From contig NZ_JAUSZD010000002.1 of the NCBI RefSeq assembly GCF_030817275.1, positions 4,712,001 to 4,776,000 on the forward strand: 64,000 nucleotides of DNA. Reading direction: 5' to 3'. Both the position numbers and the translations under genes were made by a program. This DNA is from Paenibacillus sp. V4I7 (GTDB taxonomy: Bacteria; Bacillota; Bacilli; Paenibacillales; NBRC-103111). The notes under the pieces are model-generated. The model made no database searches. It was not told where the DNA came from and worked only from the letters and a program-made list of their open reading frames with translations. Shown here in pieces: positions 40,646 to 50,534 of the stretch (position 1 is its first letter; each line of letters starts with the position of its first letter).

Positions 40646-42280
40646 ATGAAAGCAACCAAAACGACGGCCTTGGCGATGTCCGCAGTACTTACTTTTGGAT
40701 TGATGAGCGGCTGCGGAAATATGGAAGATAGAGGAAAGTCCACCAAAACGGAAGACAAAGCATCGCAGAATGTAAATGCCACCGGTTTTCCTATTGTGAA
40801 AGAGAAATTTAAGCTCACATTGTTTACCGGCCAATCACCGCAAAACGGCAACAAATTCGAGGATACGACAGTTTGGAAAGAGTATGCCAAGATGTCCAAC
40901 ATCGACGCGGAGTTCCAACTGGTTCCCTTTGGAAGTCTTACTGAGAAACGGAATCTGGCGCTGGCAAGCGGAGATTATCCGGATGCCTTCTATTCGGCGA
41001 GAGTGCCTGTCGCGGATCTGATGAAGTACGGCAGCCAAGGCGTATTCCTTAAGCTGAATGATCTGATCGAGAAGAATGCCCCTAACTTCAAGAAGCTTTT
41101 GGACAAATATCCTGATTTGAAAAAGGGATTAACGATGCCGGACGGCGGCATTTACTCCTTTCCTTCCATATATAGTCCGGAATTTTTGCCTATGCTGATC
41201 GGTACGCCGCTGTGGATCAACAAGAACTGGCTGGATAAACTCAATATGAAAGAACCCGAAACCACAGAGGAGTTTTACAACTATTTGAAGTCTGTAAAAG
41301 ATTCGGACATGAACGGCAACGGCCAGAAGGACGAGGTCCCGTTAAGCGGTATGTTCGGTATTCAAACGATTCAACGCTACATCGGCGGTGGCTGGGGCTT
41401 CGGCAACAGGGGAGCCGTCGCCCACCCGTACGTAGACATGGATCCGGCTTCCAACAATCTGAGGTTCTACCGGACCGATCCGAAGTATAAAGAAGTGCTG
41501 CAGTATATGAACAAGCTGTACTCAGAGGGATTGATTGATAAAGAGATCTTCACGCTGAAGGATACGGCGCTTTATGCCAAAGGTGAGAAAGGTCTGCTGG
41601 GAGCGGCATTCGTTCCTCATCCCCAAGCGGTCATGAATCAGAAGGGCTTTGTGGGACTTGGAGCGTTAAAAGGTCCTCACGGGGATCAGTTGTTTGTATC
41701 TGTGAAAAATCCAATAGCATGGCCTGGGGCCTTCGTCATTACGGATAAAAACAAAAATCCGGAGGCTACGCTCCGCTGGATCGATCATTTCTATGGAGAT
41801 GAAGGAGCTACCTTCTACTTTATGGGACAAAAGGATGTCACCTATACGCAAAAGCCAGACGGCAAGCTGGAGTTTACTGACGAAGTGAAGAATAATCCGA
41901 ACGGACTGACCCTGGATCAGGCGGTAGCCAAATTCACGACATGGCCTGGAGGCAGTTATCCGGGATATGTACAGGAGAAATATTTTAAAGGCTCCGAAAG
42001 CCTGCCGGAATCGGTCGATGCAGGTATGAAAGCGTCCAAGAATCTCGTTAAAGAAATGTGGTACAGCTTTAACTTCACGGAAGAGGAAACAGCATTTATG
42101 AGCTCCAAGGGTGCCGACATTCAGAAGTTCATCACCGAGACCGAGGCTAACCTTATCAACGGAACGGCTTCCTTCGACGACTGGGATAAATATGTGGCGA
42201 CTGTTCAAAAAATGGGCTTAGACCAATACTTGTCCGTCTATAAAGCTGCGTACGAAAGATATTCCAGCGGTACCCGTTAG
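40646..42280 (+). CDS. Sugar ABC transporter substrate-binding lipoprotein
   Basis: A 544-residue lipoprotein. The lipobox LMSGC has the lipidated Cys near residue 23, followed by a charged linker. The large two-lobed body (FKLTLFTGQSPQNG at the first strand) is the type used for oligosaccharides. It is the third gene of the operon, 28 bases after the LplC-like permease. Considering the regulator and the heparinase-like lyase on one side and the GH50-like exoenzyme on the other, an acidic or galactan-type oligosaccharide is a reasonable guess for its ligand. Confidence 0.9.
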   Translation: MKATKTTALAMSAVLTFGLMSGCGNMEDRGKSTKTEDKASQNVNATGFPIVKEKFKLTLFTGQSPQNGNKFEDTTVWKEYAKMSNIDAEFQLVPFGSLTEKRNLALASGDYPDAFYSARVPVADLMKYGSQGVFLKLNDLIEKNAPNFKKLLDKYPDLKKGLTMPDGGIYSFPSIYSPEFLPMLIGTPLWINKNWLDKLNMKEPETTEEFYNYLKSVKDSDMNGNGQKDEVPLSGMFGIQTIQRYIGGGWGFGNRGAVAHPYVDMDPASNNLRFYRTDPKYKEVLQYMNKLYSEGLIDKEIFTLKDTALYAKGEKGLLGAAFVPHPQAVMNQKGFVGLGALKGPHGDQLFVSVKNPIAWPGAFVITDKNKNPEATLRWIDHFYGDEGATFYFMGQKDVTYTQKPDGKLEFTDEVKNNPNGLTLDQAVAKFTTWPGGSYPGYVQEKYFKGSESLPESVDAGMKASKNLVKEMWYSFNFTEEETAFMSSKGADIQKFITETEANLINGTASFDDWDKYVATVQKMGLDQYLSVYKAAYERYSSGTR

Positions 42281-42315
42281 AGGAAGCTGATCTGGAAGAG
42301 AGATTAAGAACAATC

Positions 42316-42352
42316 GGGGCACCCTGCACATTCGTTCCCGCAGAGGTGCCCC
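42316..42352 (+). terminator. Hairpin after the ABC operon
   Basis: GGGGCACC / GGTGCCCC outer arms with inner CTGC / GCAG, 36 bases beyond the binding-protein stop. No clear T-tract. Confidence 0.6.
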
Positions 42353-42448
42353 AATATGTTTCCGAGTTCAGCTCCATTATTGTAAAAATATAACGATAAA
42401 TGGCCCCCACAATTAGTGCGAGAGCCATTGTTTATCAGATCATCCTTG

Positions 42449-45400
42449 TCATTGGTTCTTCGGAACGGTTACCGTCAATGTTACTGTTTTCACGTTACCT
42501 GCATAATCCGTAGCGACGTAAGTAATGGTGTATACCCGTCCTCCTCCGCTTCCGGATCGCTCAGCCCTCAAATCAAACATATAATCCAGTGTGTCAAAGT
42601 CCGCATTTTGAATATCTTGCGAGGTGTCTCCGTCTCCAAGACCATCATCTGGTTCGTTAGAGGTGATGGATTTTAAAACAATAGACTGAATGCCGGAAAT
42701 TGGATCTATTGCGCCGTAAGTGTCGGCCGTTACGGTCACCATTTTATGATCAGCCGGCCACAGCTCGTTTTTATCCTGATTCATTTGCATTTCCGGTGCT
42801 GTTTTATCTACTTTCACGACTTCACTCTTTAGCTCTTCCGTGTTTCCTGCCTTGTCCTTGCTTTGATACTCTATTGTATTCGTTCCTTCAGCTGAAACGT
42901 CTATGGCGCCATCATAGGTTTGCCATTGGCCGCCATTGATCCGATATTGAACTTTATCGATACCGGATAATGGATCCGACGCATTTAAGGTCAACTTTAC
43001 ATCCGAATGATACCATCCGTTGGCATTGGCCGAAGGTAATTCGGCTGTAGTGACCGGAGCCGTCTTATCTATGTTGATAGACAGGCTCTTCGGGGATTCA
43101 GCGTTTCCGGCCTTATCGACGCTCATATACGCCAGAACGGTATTACCCTCAGCGGAAACGGTAATCGGACTCGAATACGGTTGCCACTGCCCGTCATTAT
43201 TCCGGTATTTCGTGATTTCGACACCGGATTGATCGTCAGTAGCGGCAAGCGTTACCGTTACATCCGTATTCTTCCAGTCTGAAGGCACATCATCGGTCGT
43301 AATCGGCGGAATATCATCCTGCGCAGCTCCAGGCTGCGCATATACCTCAAATTCCCATAGTGAATATCCGTAAACGGTACCTCTTTGTAAACCCAGCATC
43401 CTTACATACCTTGCGCTGGTTGTCGAGAAAGAGATATCGTCTATTCCTCCATTACCTATTTGGGTATTGTAGACGTCAGTCCAGTCAACAGCATTGTCGG
43501 ACACTTGTATCTTGTATTCTTTACCGTATGCTGTCTCCCAGTTTAGTCTAACCCTGCTCACATTCTTCGTTGTACCGAGGTCCGTATATATCCACTCATT
43601 GTCGGTATAATTCGATCCCCACCTTGTAGTTGTCTTCCCATCGAATGCGTTACCGGCAACTAAAGCAGCCGTTTTGGATGAACTGGCCGTAACCGGTCTG
43701 TCCAATGCGAGGTTCACTCCGTAAGTATGCACATTCTCCAAGCCGGCATTGACGATCTTCATGATATTTACCATATCCGTATAGGGCTGATCCTGTTGGT
43801 TTACTAAGCCAATATTGAAATTCTCGCCGTCTTTACGCCATGTAACCGCTTGATCGAAGTACGAAAACCAGCCTGAGCCAATATATAACGGATGTGATGT
43901 TTCGCTTTCCACGAAAGATTTGTAAGCCATGCCTCTATCCGCTATACTTGCTACAGTTGTACCCCCATTTACGGGTGACAACCCCCGCGCTGTAGTACTA
44001 AATGTATATTCCAGATTCAATAGCGGTTTTCCGAAAGCTTCATATCTGGAAATCCAACTTGGATCGCTCGTGTAATTGTCCACTGAAAATGCATCTACAA
44101 ACTCCATTGCCGCCGAATCCCATTCCAGACTGGTCCTCCAAGTGGGAACTACAGACGAACCTAGGAACAGATGGTTTGTATCATGTCTTTTGATTATATT
44201 TTTGATCGTTGAGAAATAAGTTCTGGATGCCAGCTTGATATATTCCGATACATCCGCAGCAGGCACCTTGGTTATATTGATCGAAATATTCTTTAACTCG
44301 TCAAACGATACCGCGCTCGTACCCAAAAGCTGGTTGACGGCAGTAATATCATTGTTGTACCTTGGTGCGAGAAAAGCCACAAAAGAGCTTTTAGCCGCAG
44401 AAGTCGAATTATATGTCAGTACATCTTTTACAATATCGGTTGTCCATCCGGCCTCATTATCGTAAGTATAACCGATTAGCCACGGGTCATTCTTCGCTTT
44501 ATCAAGCTGAGGGGTCAATGCCGTTTCTATAATGGCTTCACTCTGCGGGTCAAAAACATCGTAAGTCCATTGAATCCTTTTTAAGCCGCCGGGGTCTTGC
44601 AGGACATTAATGTACGGAAAAGTTATATTTTTGGGTCTGGTCCACTTGCTGAAGGCGTTAAAGCCCCAATCTATCAAACGTTTCTTTGTGATATCCTCCC
44701 ATTTCGACTCATAGTTGCTGCCGTATTTTTTCATAATATTGGCGATAACGAAGCTTACTCTTTCGCCATTAGAATCGTTTACATAAGCAGGAGCATAAGC
44801 GACCGGATCGGGAAGTTCCTCAAACACCCCTCTCGGAGTACCGTCAGCTTTTTTAAGCGGCGTCCCGTATCCCCACTCCCAAATACTTGTAGCATCCACA
44901 CCTTTTAGAATAAATTTATACCCGTCCGGGGTAACAAACCACCATTTGTTATCGATTTGTTGAAGTCTGAAATAACCGCTGCTTGTATAACTTCCTCCAC
45001 TTTTAATCCCGCCGTACGGATCGAATTTTGCAAGATCAAGTGAAACATTTGACAGTGCATTCGCCTCATTCGTATATTCCTGCTGCAGCTGCTCGTCGGA
45101 TGTTACCTTTCCAGGCCAGGTTTCATAAACCCACTGCCCGTACTTGTCTGCCATTAAGCCGTCTTTTTTCAGTTCGAGAGCCATTTGCCCCGCAGTAAGC
45201 ACAGGTCCGGGATTCACGCCTTCCTGTCCGATCCCTTTATAAATTTGAACTTCGGTGAGGGGGATATGCTGAAAGGCATGAGGACGCTTAATATCGATGA
45301 CAATAAATCTAGCCGTCTTGTTCGACATCGGTACGTTGACCGAATAGTTCCAGGTTGAACTTGGGCTTGTCGAGACTATTCCAGGTGTTCTGATGTGTTT

Positions 45401-46396
45401 GGCAGCAATATAATAATAATCCGTTACAGCCTCAGGGCGGTATTTTACCGTAAACTCTTTAAATCCCCAAGCCGAATTGGGTGAATTCAGGACGACGTTT
45501 ATACGGTCCAGCGGATAGTCCTTCAGCAGGTCAAATACCACTTGTATAGTTCCTGGGGCAGTCGCGCTCCCCGTCCATCCTGCATACGTTGTCGTTAATC
45601 CATCAAGCAGCACGCCATTGGTTGAGGATATGAGCCCGGTTGCTCCTTTGTCTGGACTATTGCCTCCATTCGGGGCAACACTAAAGTAATAATTGCCGGT
45701 TTTCAGCAAATTATCTGCCATTATGCTGTCTTTGTTCAGTTCGAGAACCATTTGCTCCGCAGTAAGCGCAGGTCCGGGATTCACGCCTTCCTGTCCGGTC
45801 CCTTTATAAATTTGAACTTCGGTGAGGGGGATATGCTGAAAGGCATGAGGACGCTTAATATCGATGATAATAAATCTGGCCGTTTTGTTCGACATCGGTA
45901 TGTTGACCGAATAGTTCCAATCTGAGCTTGGGCTCGTTGAGGTTATTCCTGGTGTTCTGGTGTGTTTGTCAGCAATATAGTAATATTCCGCAGACTCCGG
46001 GCGGTATTTTACCGTAAACTCATTAAATCCCCAAAACGAATTGGGTGAGTTCAGCACGACGTTTATACTGTCCAACGGGTAATCCTTCAACAGGTCAAAT
46101 ACGACCTGTACGCTCCCTGGGGTACCCGTGCCGCTCCCCATGAATCCGGCATACGTTGTGGTTGATCCGTCAAGCAGCACGCCATTGGCCGAGGATATCA
46201 ATCCGGTTACTCCCTTATCCGGAGAACTGCCCCCATTCGGTGCGACGCTGTAGCTATAATTGCCGGTTTTAAGCAGAGTTCCTGACCCATGAACACCTCC
46301 GGCAGGGATAAACGTTGCTGCCATGATGAGTGCTAGAAATACTGTCAAAACACGGGTCGGATACCATTTACGCCATTTACGCCATATTCCCATCAT
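42449..46396 (-). CDS. Large secreted GH50-like (agarase-type) glycoside hydrolase with duplicated N-terminal modules
   Basis: A 1315-residue exported protein with a signal peptide to about residue 38. Two near-identical beta-sandwich modules span 40-205 and 230-395. The catalytic region (about 470-885) opens with YFRLQQIDNKWWFVTPDGY, like GH50 agarases. Glu648 in YTYDNEAGW and Glu796 in LLNLEYTFS are the likely acid/base and nucleophile. A discoidin/CBM32 domain covers about 893-1040 (ALDRPVTASSS, TRWGS), then two OmpL47-like repeats and a final Ig-like domain. It probably attacks a galactan or related polymer outside the cell. The convergent importer may take up the products. A cre-like site lies upstream. 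Confidence 0.83.
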   Translation of the reverse strand: MMGIWRKWRKWYPTRVLTVFLALIMAATFIPAGGVHGSGTLLKTGNYSYSVAPNGGSSPDKGVTGLISSANGVLLDGSTTTYAGFMGSGTGTPGSVQVVFDLLKDYPLDSINVVLNSPNSFWGFNEFTVKYRPESAEYYYIADKHTRTPGITSTSPSSDWNYSVNIPMSNKTARFIIIDIKRPHAFQHIPLTEVQIYKGTGQEGVNPGPALTAEQMVLELNKDSIMADNLLKTGNYYFSVAPNGGNSPDKGATGLISSTNGVLLDGLTTTYAGWTGSATAPGTIQVVFDLLKDYPLDRINVVLNSPNSAWGFKEFTVKYRPEAVTDYYYIAAKHIRTPGIVSTSPSSTWNYSVNVPMSNKTARFIVIDIKRPHAFQHIPLTEVQIYKGIGQEGVNPGPVLTAGQMALELKKDGLMADKYGQWVYETWPGKVTSDEQLQQEYTNEANALSNVSLDLAKFDPYGGIKSGGSYTSSGYFRLQQIDNKWWFVTPDGYKFILKGVDATSIWEWGYGTPLKKADGTPRGVFEELPDPVAYAPAYVNDSNGERVSFVIANIMKKYGSNYESKWEDITKKRLIDWGFNAFSKWTRPKNITFPYINVLQDPGGLKRIQWTYDVFDPQSEAIIETALTPQLDKAKNDPWLIGYTYDNEAGWTTDIVKDVLTYNSTSAAKSSFVAFLAPRYNNDITAVNQLLGTSAVSFDELKNISINITKVPAADVSEYIKLASRTYFSTIKNIIKRHDTNHLFLGSSVVPTWRTSLEWDSAAMEFVDAFSVDNYTSDPSWISRYEAFGKPLLNLEYTFSTTARGLSPVNGGTTVASIADRGMAYKSFVESETSHPLYIGSGWFSYFDQAVTWRKDGENFNIGLVNQQDQPYTDMVNIMKIVNAGLENVHTYGVNLALDRPVTASSSKTAALVAGNAFDGKTTTRWGSNYTDNEWIYTDLGTTKNVSRVRLNWETAYGKEYKIQVSDNAVDWTDVYNTQIGNGGIDDISFSTTSARYVRMLGLQRGTVYGYSLWEFEVYAQPGAAQDDIPPITTDDVPSDWKNTDVTVTLAATDDQSGVEITKYRNNDGQWQPYSSPITVSAEGNTVLAYMSVDKAGNAESPKSLSINIDKTAPVTTAELPSANANGWYHSDVKLTLNASDPLSGIDKVQYRINGGQWQTYDGAIDVSAEGTNTIEYQSKDKAGNTEELKSEVVKVDKTAPEMQMNQDKNELWPADHKMVTVTADTYGAIDPISGIQSIVLKSITSNEPDDGLGDGDTSQDIQNADFDTLDYMFDLRAERSGSGGGRVYTITYVATDYAGNVKTVTLTVTVPKNQ
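45212..45709. repeat. Second copy of the duplicated module (DNA level)
   Basis: Encodes residues about 230-395 of the GH50-like protein. Around 45210-45310 it is almost base-identical to the matching part of the first copy (about 45780-45880), including synonymous positions, so the duplication or a gene conversion is recent. Confidence 0.8.
45782..46279. repeat. First copy of the duplicated module (DNA level)
   Basis: Encodes residues about 40-205. Partner of the repeat at 45212-45709. The two copies are direct repeats about 570 bases apart. Confidence 0.8.
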
Positions 46397-46428
46397 TTAA
46401 TCTCCTCTTTCTTCCTACAAGTTTTTAA

Positions 46429-46443
46429 GAATACGCTTACAAA
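46429..46443 (-). promoter_or_regulatory. Weak second cre-like site
   Basis: TTTGTAAGCGTATTC on the minus strand keeps the TG-AAGCG core of cre but matches poorly in the second half. It lies about 35-45 bases upstream of the GH50-like start. Confidence 0.3.
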
Positions 46444-46541
46444 CGAGAAAAACTTACTTCGAATGCATCTGTTTAGTCCTCTTCATGAAACATTGATTTT
46501 GATGCTGTATATCGACCACCCCCTCTCATTCTACCTAGATA

Positions 46542-46555
46542 TATAAGCGCTTCCA
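46542..46555 (-). promoter_or_regulatory. Candidate cre site (carbon catabolite control)
   Basis: TATAAGCGCTTCCA on the plus strand matches 11 of 14 positions of the CcpA consensus TGAAAGCGCTTTCA. It lies about 150 bases upstream of the GH50-like gene and after the GH130 stop, so it most likely controls the GH50-like gene. CcpA repression in the presence of glucose is the expected effect. Confidence 0.5.
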
Positions 46556-46629
46556 TAATATGGGGTTAAATCGGCGCATCATCGATACCCTCGATTTCTT
46601 GCGCCAATTCAATACTTTACTCGTCTGTA

Positions 46630-47853
46630 TTACTCCTCCATCTTCCGGCCTTTAGCGTCAAATTGCTTAACATACGCAACCAGCTCAGCGAAATTCACCC
46701 AAGAAATACCCACCTTTTGATCTGCAGCGCCATAAGACATAATCAGATCATCTCCTGCAATAATTCCACCTGTTGTAAACAAACATGGCGTAGGATAATC
46801 GCTCGGCATTTCCCAAGCCTGCCCGGCGTACATTAAACGCTCAGAGCATCGATGCGTCACAACCGGGAAGTCGTTATCCTGCTCGCGTACAATCAGGAAG
46901 GATTGTGTATACCCAAAGTGGATATCCTTCTTACCATGATAAGAAACGAGCCATTCGTTAGCTGAAATCTTGAGCGGCGCCCAGCTTGCTCCGATCCGGT
47001 TGTTCTCCCAGTGGAATTGGCTGGTTGCCAGCAGTCGGTGGGTTACCCGGTCCGTTGCGAAGTCCTCCAAATTCTCCGCTGCAGCGAGGTAGATCGACGG
47101 TTTCTTTACTTGAGATCCTTGCGGGAATAATGCAGGTTTCATCGGACGGTGAAGCATCACATATTGCATTTTCCCATCAATTCGCATCTTATCGGGGAAC
47201 AGGAAGACATCGCGATTATCGCTTACATGACCTTCCGTCAATGGGCATACATAGATAAGAGCTTCTTCATAGCGGCTTGCTTTCAGCCTATCCAAATCCA
47301 GCTTATACAAGACGGTTACGGTATTGTTGGTGCGCGCTGCAACGCTGAATGCATCATCACCTTCTTTCACCCACTCCGGCACATAGTCGTTGCGTGTATC
47401 AACCGAAGGCTCCTGATCAATGAGCCAATACGGACCCGGCGGAAACATCCGGCATGCCACGGAAAGATACAGCTCCCCTTCCACTGGAAATATGCGCGGA
47501 TCCTCGATGCAGCCGTTGGAATAATCACGCACCCGATTACCGTGTATATCTGTAATGTAGATGTCTTCGAACCCCTCATTCAGAGCAGGAGCAAGTGCTG
47601 GCCTGGAAAAGTCGGCATCCCACGTCTTGCCTAGGTCGCTGCTTACTGCGTACCCCAGAAAGATCGGATATGGGTCGTGCTTACCTTCCTTGCGCTTTTG
47701 AGACCATGGACCCGTAGCCCGAAAGAGCATATGCAGCTTATCAGAAGCCAGATCTTTTACAATAGCTGGGTTTAGCACCATTTTGCTTGCCCACTCACAA
47801 CCAGGAACCGGTTCGAGCACCGGCTGCAGGGAATATCGGAAATGCGGCTTCAT
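46630..47853 (-). CDS. GH130-family enzyme (mannoside phosphorylase/hydrolase type)
   Basis: A 407-residue five-bladed propeller protein without signal peptide. LNPAIVKD near residue 28, HMLFRA near 41 and CIEDPRIF near 115-122 match GH130; Asp118 is the probable catalytic acid. GH130 members phosphorolyse or hydrolyse beta-mannosides; subgroup and linkage cannot be told here. ATG at 47853 is chosen because AGGAGG is 9 bases upstream; the frame continues 19 codons into the neighbouring gene without a ribosome site. It is the last gene of an apparent operon with an importer and an unrecognised 567-residue protein. Confidence 0.85.
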   Translation of the reverse strand: MKPHFRYSLQPVLEPVPGCEWASKMVLNPAIVKDLASDKLHMLFRATGPWSQKRKEGKHDPYPIFLGYAVSSDLGKTWDADFSRPALAPALNEGFEDIYITDIHGNRVRDYSNGCIEDPRIFPVEGELYLSVACRMFPPGPYWLIDQEPSVDTRNDYVPEWVKEGDDAFSVAARTNNTVTVLYKLDLDRLKASRYEEALIYVCPLTEGHVSDNRDVFLFPDKMRIDGKMQYVMLHRPMKPALFPQGSQVKKPSIYLAAAENLEDFATDRVTHRLLATSQFHWENNRIGASWAPLKISANEWLVSYHGKKDIHFGYTQSFLIVREQDNDFPVVTHRCSERLMYAGQAWEMPSDYPTPCLFTTGGIIAGDDLIMSYGAADQKVGISWVNFAELVAYVKQFDAKGRKMEE

Positions 47854-47902
47854 GAAGATGTTCCTCCTGTTTTTGGGACCTGCTTGCTCACATAAGTCAT
47901 TT

Positions 47903-49606
47903 CTACACATCCTCTGTCATAAAAGAGACTTCATTATTTCGGAATAGCTGCTCAATTCGTTCCGGTTTCACAGGGATGGTGATGCCCATCTTCCGTCCTT
48001 GCTTCTCGCACCAGGCGTATAGTGAACCATCGTTATATTCGCTGCCCGCTTGCAGTTCTTCCGCTTGCGCTGATAATGTAAATAAAAACACCCATGCCGC
48101 TTGGTTCCATTCATGGAAATTAACTTCTTTCCTCGGTCCTTCATAGATGATGTAATCGATGCCTAGGGTGCCTTCTTGCTCTGATCTCGTGATCGCAATA
48201 CGGGGCACTCCCATGTCCGAAAAGATGGACAACTGCTTGACCCGCAAAGTTTGACCCCCGATGACAACTGCAGCATCGTAATCAAGCGTGTTGCCGGAGA
48301 AACAATCTACTCCCTCGATATAACCTCCAATTTCTATACGAATCCGAAGGTCCTCCGCCTCAAACACACCGTTAACAGGGTCCAGTACAGGGTGCCAATC
48401 CCCGAAATTCAAAGCCATATTGATTCCGAATACGATATCACTCTTATCCTGTACTCCCGTGAAGACAGCCGACGAAAAGTCCATGCCATCTTTCAAAAAG
48501 CGCAGCTGTATATAGGCGGCCTTACCATGGTTATCCACATATGCAATCAGATTCCGGCGCTGATTCCACATCATGTCCTTTGAAAAAGAACCTAAACAAT
48601 ATGCTTCCTGCATGTACGTGGTGGCATAGCTCTGGTAGCCCATCTCCTCTTCGTCGAATACTGGGCAGCGGAGAACCCGTTCTTCTTCCAAGCTGAAATA
48701 AGGCAACAGTTCCTCGGGACAACGAATTGCTTGAGGGTTAGAATTGTTCTCAGATGCATCTCTTAGCAAACCGTACTCAAAGCTGCTCTCACTTAGCATA
48801 GGAGAATAGGAGCGGCTATGAGGCCCCGCCCATTCCTTCGTACGCGGGTGGTAACGTTCAGCTATCATTTTCCATGCGACGTGAAGCAGCTGCTCTGTTA
48901 ATTTGATGGAAATGGAGTCCTTGGTCTCCTCATGAATATGGTGAAGCTCCTCGATCGTAATCGGCGTATAGCAGGGACTATTAAATTCGACAAAGGTGCC
49001 AAGACTCATGGTGTAATCATAAAGCCGCTGCAGTCGATTCCGGCCATATTGTACAAATGTCTCTTGTCTAGTGACCTCTCCGCCTACGAGTGTAACGAAA
49101 GCCCCCATGGCCGCTATATTGGTATAGCTAGGGCCGACATCCCGTTTCACGATGGCTTGGCAGGCATACCCTATTGCTTCTGACAATCCTTGTCTGAGCA
49201 CTTCGCTTAAGCGATCCCCATGGCGCTTCAGCATTAAGACCAACTTCTTGCCGATGAAATCGGCATAGTTCCAATCCGGAGCTTCCATCTGGTCCAAGTG
49301 CTCCTCATAATAATAGGACCAAATACCATAGGTAGGACTATCCTGACGCTTATCCTGCAATTGCAAAATGACCGATAATATTTCGGCTGCCCGTTCCGAA
49401 TAATGAGGTAGCGAACTGTCCAACAAATCTAACGCATATATAACAGACAAGTAGGTGCTGTGCACAAAAGGATAGGAATCCTTTTTAAGAGCTGTATGGT
49501 ACGTTTTCGTAATCGGTCCATACTGCAGTTTCACCGCGGGATTGTATGAAGCTTCCCGTTCCGAAAGACTTGCCATTAGATGCTCCTTATTGCTGAGAGC
49601 CGACAT
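47903..49606 (-). CDS. Unrecognised 567-residue protein, probable (alpha/alpha)-toroid glycan enzyme
   Basis: The N-terminal two-thirds (to about residue 330) looks alpha-helical with repeated aromatic helices (YGIWSYYYEEHLDQM, APDWNYADF, YTNIAAMGAFVTL, FVEFNSPCYTPITIEELHHI), as in toroidal lyases and glycosidases. The rest is beta-rich with MDFSSAVFTGVQ and FGDWHPVLDPV. The two-part plan resembles heparinase II/III-like or alginate-lyase-like proteins, but their GHGHxD-type block is absent and I cannot name a family. No signal peptide. ATG at 49606 has GGAGG 7 bases upstream. Position between the permeases and GH130 argues for a role on the imported oligosaccharide. Confidence 0.78.
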   Translation of the reverse strand: MSALSNKEHLMASLSEREASYNPAVKLQYGPITKTYHTALKKDSYPFVHSTYLSVIYALDLLDSSLPHYSERAAEILSVILQLQDKRQDSPTYGIWSYYYEEHLDQMEAPDWNYADFIGKKLVLMLKRHGDRLSEVLRQGLSEAIGYACQAIVKRDVGPSYTNIAAMGAFVTLVGGEVTRQETFVQYGRNRLQRLYDYTMSLGTFVEFNSPCYTPITIEELHHIHEETKDSISIKLTEQLLHVAWKMIAERYHPRTKEWAGPHSRSYSPMLSESSFEYGLLRDASENNSNPQAIRCPEELLPYFSLEEERVLRCPVFDEEEMGYQSYATTYMQEAYCLGSFSKDMMWNQRRNLIAYVDNHGKAAYIQLRFLKDGMDFSSAVFTGVQDKSDIVFGINMALNFGDWHPVLDPVNGVFEAEDLRIRIEIGGYIEGVDCFSGNTLDYDAAVVIGGQTLRVKQLSIFSDMGVPRIAITRSEQEGTLGIDYIIYEGPRKEVNFHEWNQAAWVFLFTLSAQAEELQAGSEYNDGSLYAWCEKQGRKMGITIPVKPERIEQLFRNNEVSFMTEDV

Positions 49607-49644
49607 AAGTTATCCTCCGCAGATTAAAATGTGTGTACTTAAGA

Positions 49645-50520
49645 CTATCCCTTAACCGCACCAATCGTCATACCCTTGATGAAATAACGCTGCAGGAATG
49701 GGTATAAGAATATGATCGGTCCAATCGTGATGCATACCGTCGAAAGCTGAACGCCTGCCGCTGAAACCGGAATATTTACATTCGTATTTAAATAATCTAA
49801 ATTCTGCGCATTGGACACAACTCTTCTTAACATCATCTGCAGTGGGTGATTATGCGGATCGTCAATAAACATCAGTGCATTGAACCAGTCATTCCAATAG
49901 GAAAGCGCATAGAACAGCGTGATCGTTGCAATCACAGGCATGGAAATCGGCCAGATGATGCGGAAAAAGATATACAGCTCATGCGCTCCATCCATGGTCG
50001 CCGCCTCATTTAATTCAAATGGAAGCGTTCGGAAATAGGATGTCATTAAGAATGCGTTGAATGCGGAGAACAATTGGGGCAAGATCAGCGCTAATAACGA
50101 GTCCCGCAAGTTCAGCCAGTTGGAGATGAGCAAATAATAGCCTACTAGACCAGGCGCAAAAAGCATTGTGAAGTAAATGTAAAAGGAAAGGAAATTCCGA
50201 TACTTCACCTTCAGATGAGCTGTAACATAAGCGAACATGGAAGTCATGAGCACTGCCCCGATGGTACCAACCACAGTAACGAATATGGAAACAAAGCCGC
50301 TTCGGTACACCTGACTGCCATTAAATAAGAAACGATAGGAATCAAGCGTAAATTCCGTAGGGAACATTTGAAAGCCTTTAACAATCTGATGCTCCGCTGT
50401 GAATGATCCGATATACACAAGCCAGAAAGGAATAAGGCAAATAAGGGCAAAAAAACCTATGAATACATATGCTACGGCGGACACGGTCCATTGGGATGCA
50501 TCTCGTTGTTTCAATATCAT
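49645..50520 (-). CDS. Sugar ABC transporter permease (LplC/MalG-like)
   Basis: A 291-residue, six-helix permease with EAA loop EAATMDGAHELYIFFRIIWP near residue 170 and the typical ending FLQRYFIKGMTIGAVKG. It starts 14 bases after the partner permease at 50535-51461 and forms the heteromeric channel with it. No ATPase is encoded nearby. Confidence 0.92.
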   Translation of the reverse strand: MILKQRDASQWTVSAVAYVFIGFFALICLIPFWLVYIGSFTAEHQIVKGFQMFPTEFTLDSYRFLFNGSQVYRSGFVSIFVTVVGTIGAVLMTSMFAYVTAHLKVKYRNFLSFYIYFTMLFAPGLVGYYLLISNWLNLRDSLLALILPQLFSAFNAFLMTSYFRTLPFELNEAATMDGAHELYIFFRIIWPISMPVIATITLFYALSYWNDWFNALMFIDDPHNHPLQMMLRRVVSNAQNLDYLNTNVNIPVSAAGVQLSTVCITIGPIIFLYPFLQRYFIKGMTIGAVKG

Positions 50521-50534
50521 ACTAAAGCTCCTCT

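Noticed and set aside
45212..46279. Duplicated modules as a possible assembly artefact
   Set aside because: The two copies differ at many positions outside the near-identical stretch, so they are real, diverged copies.
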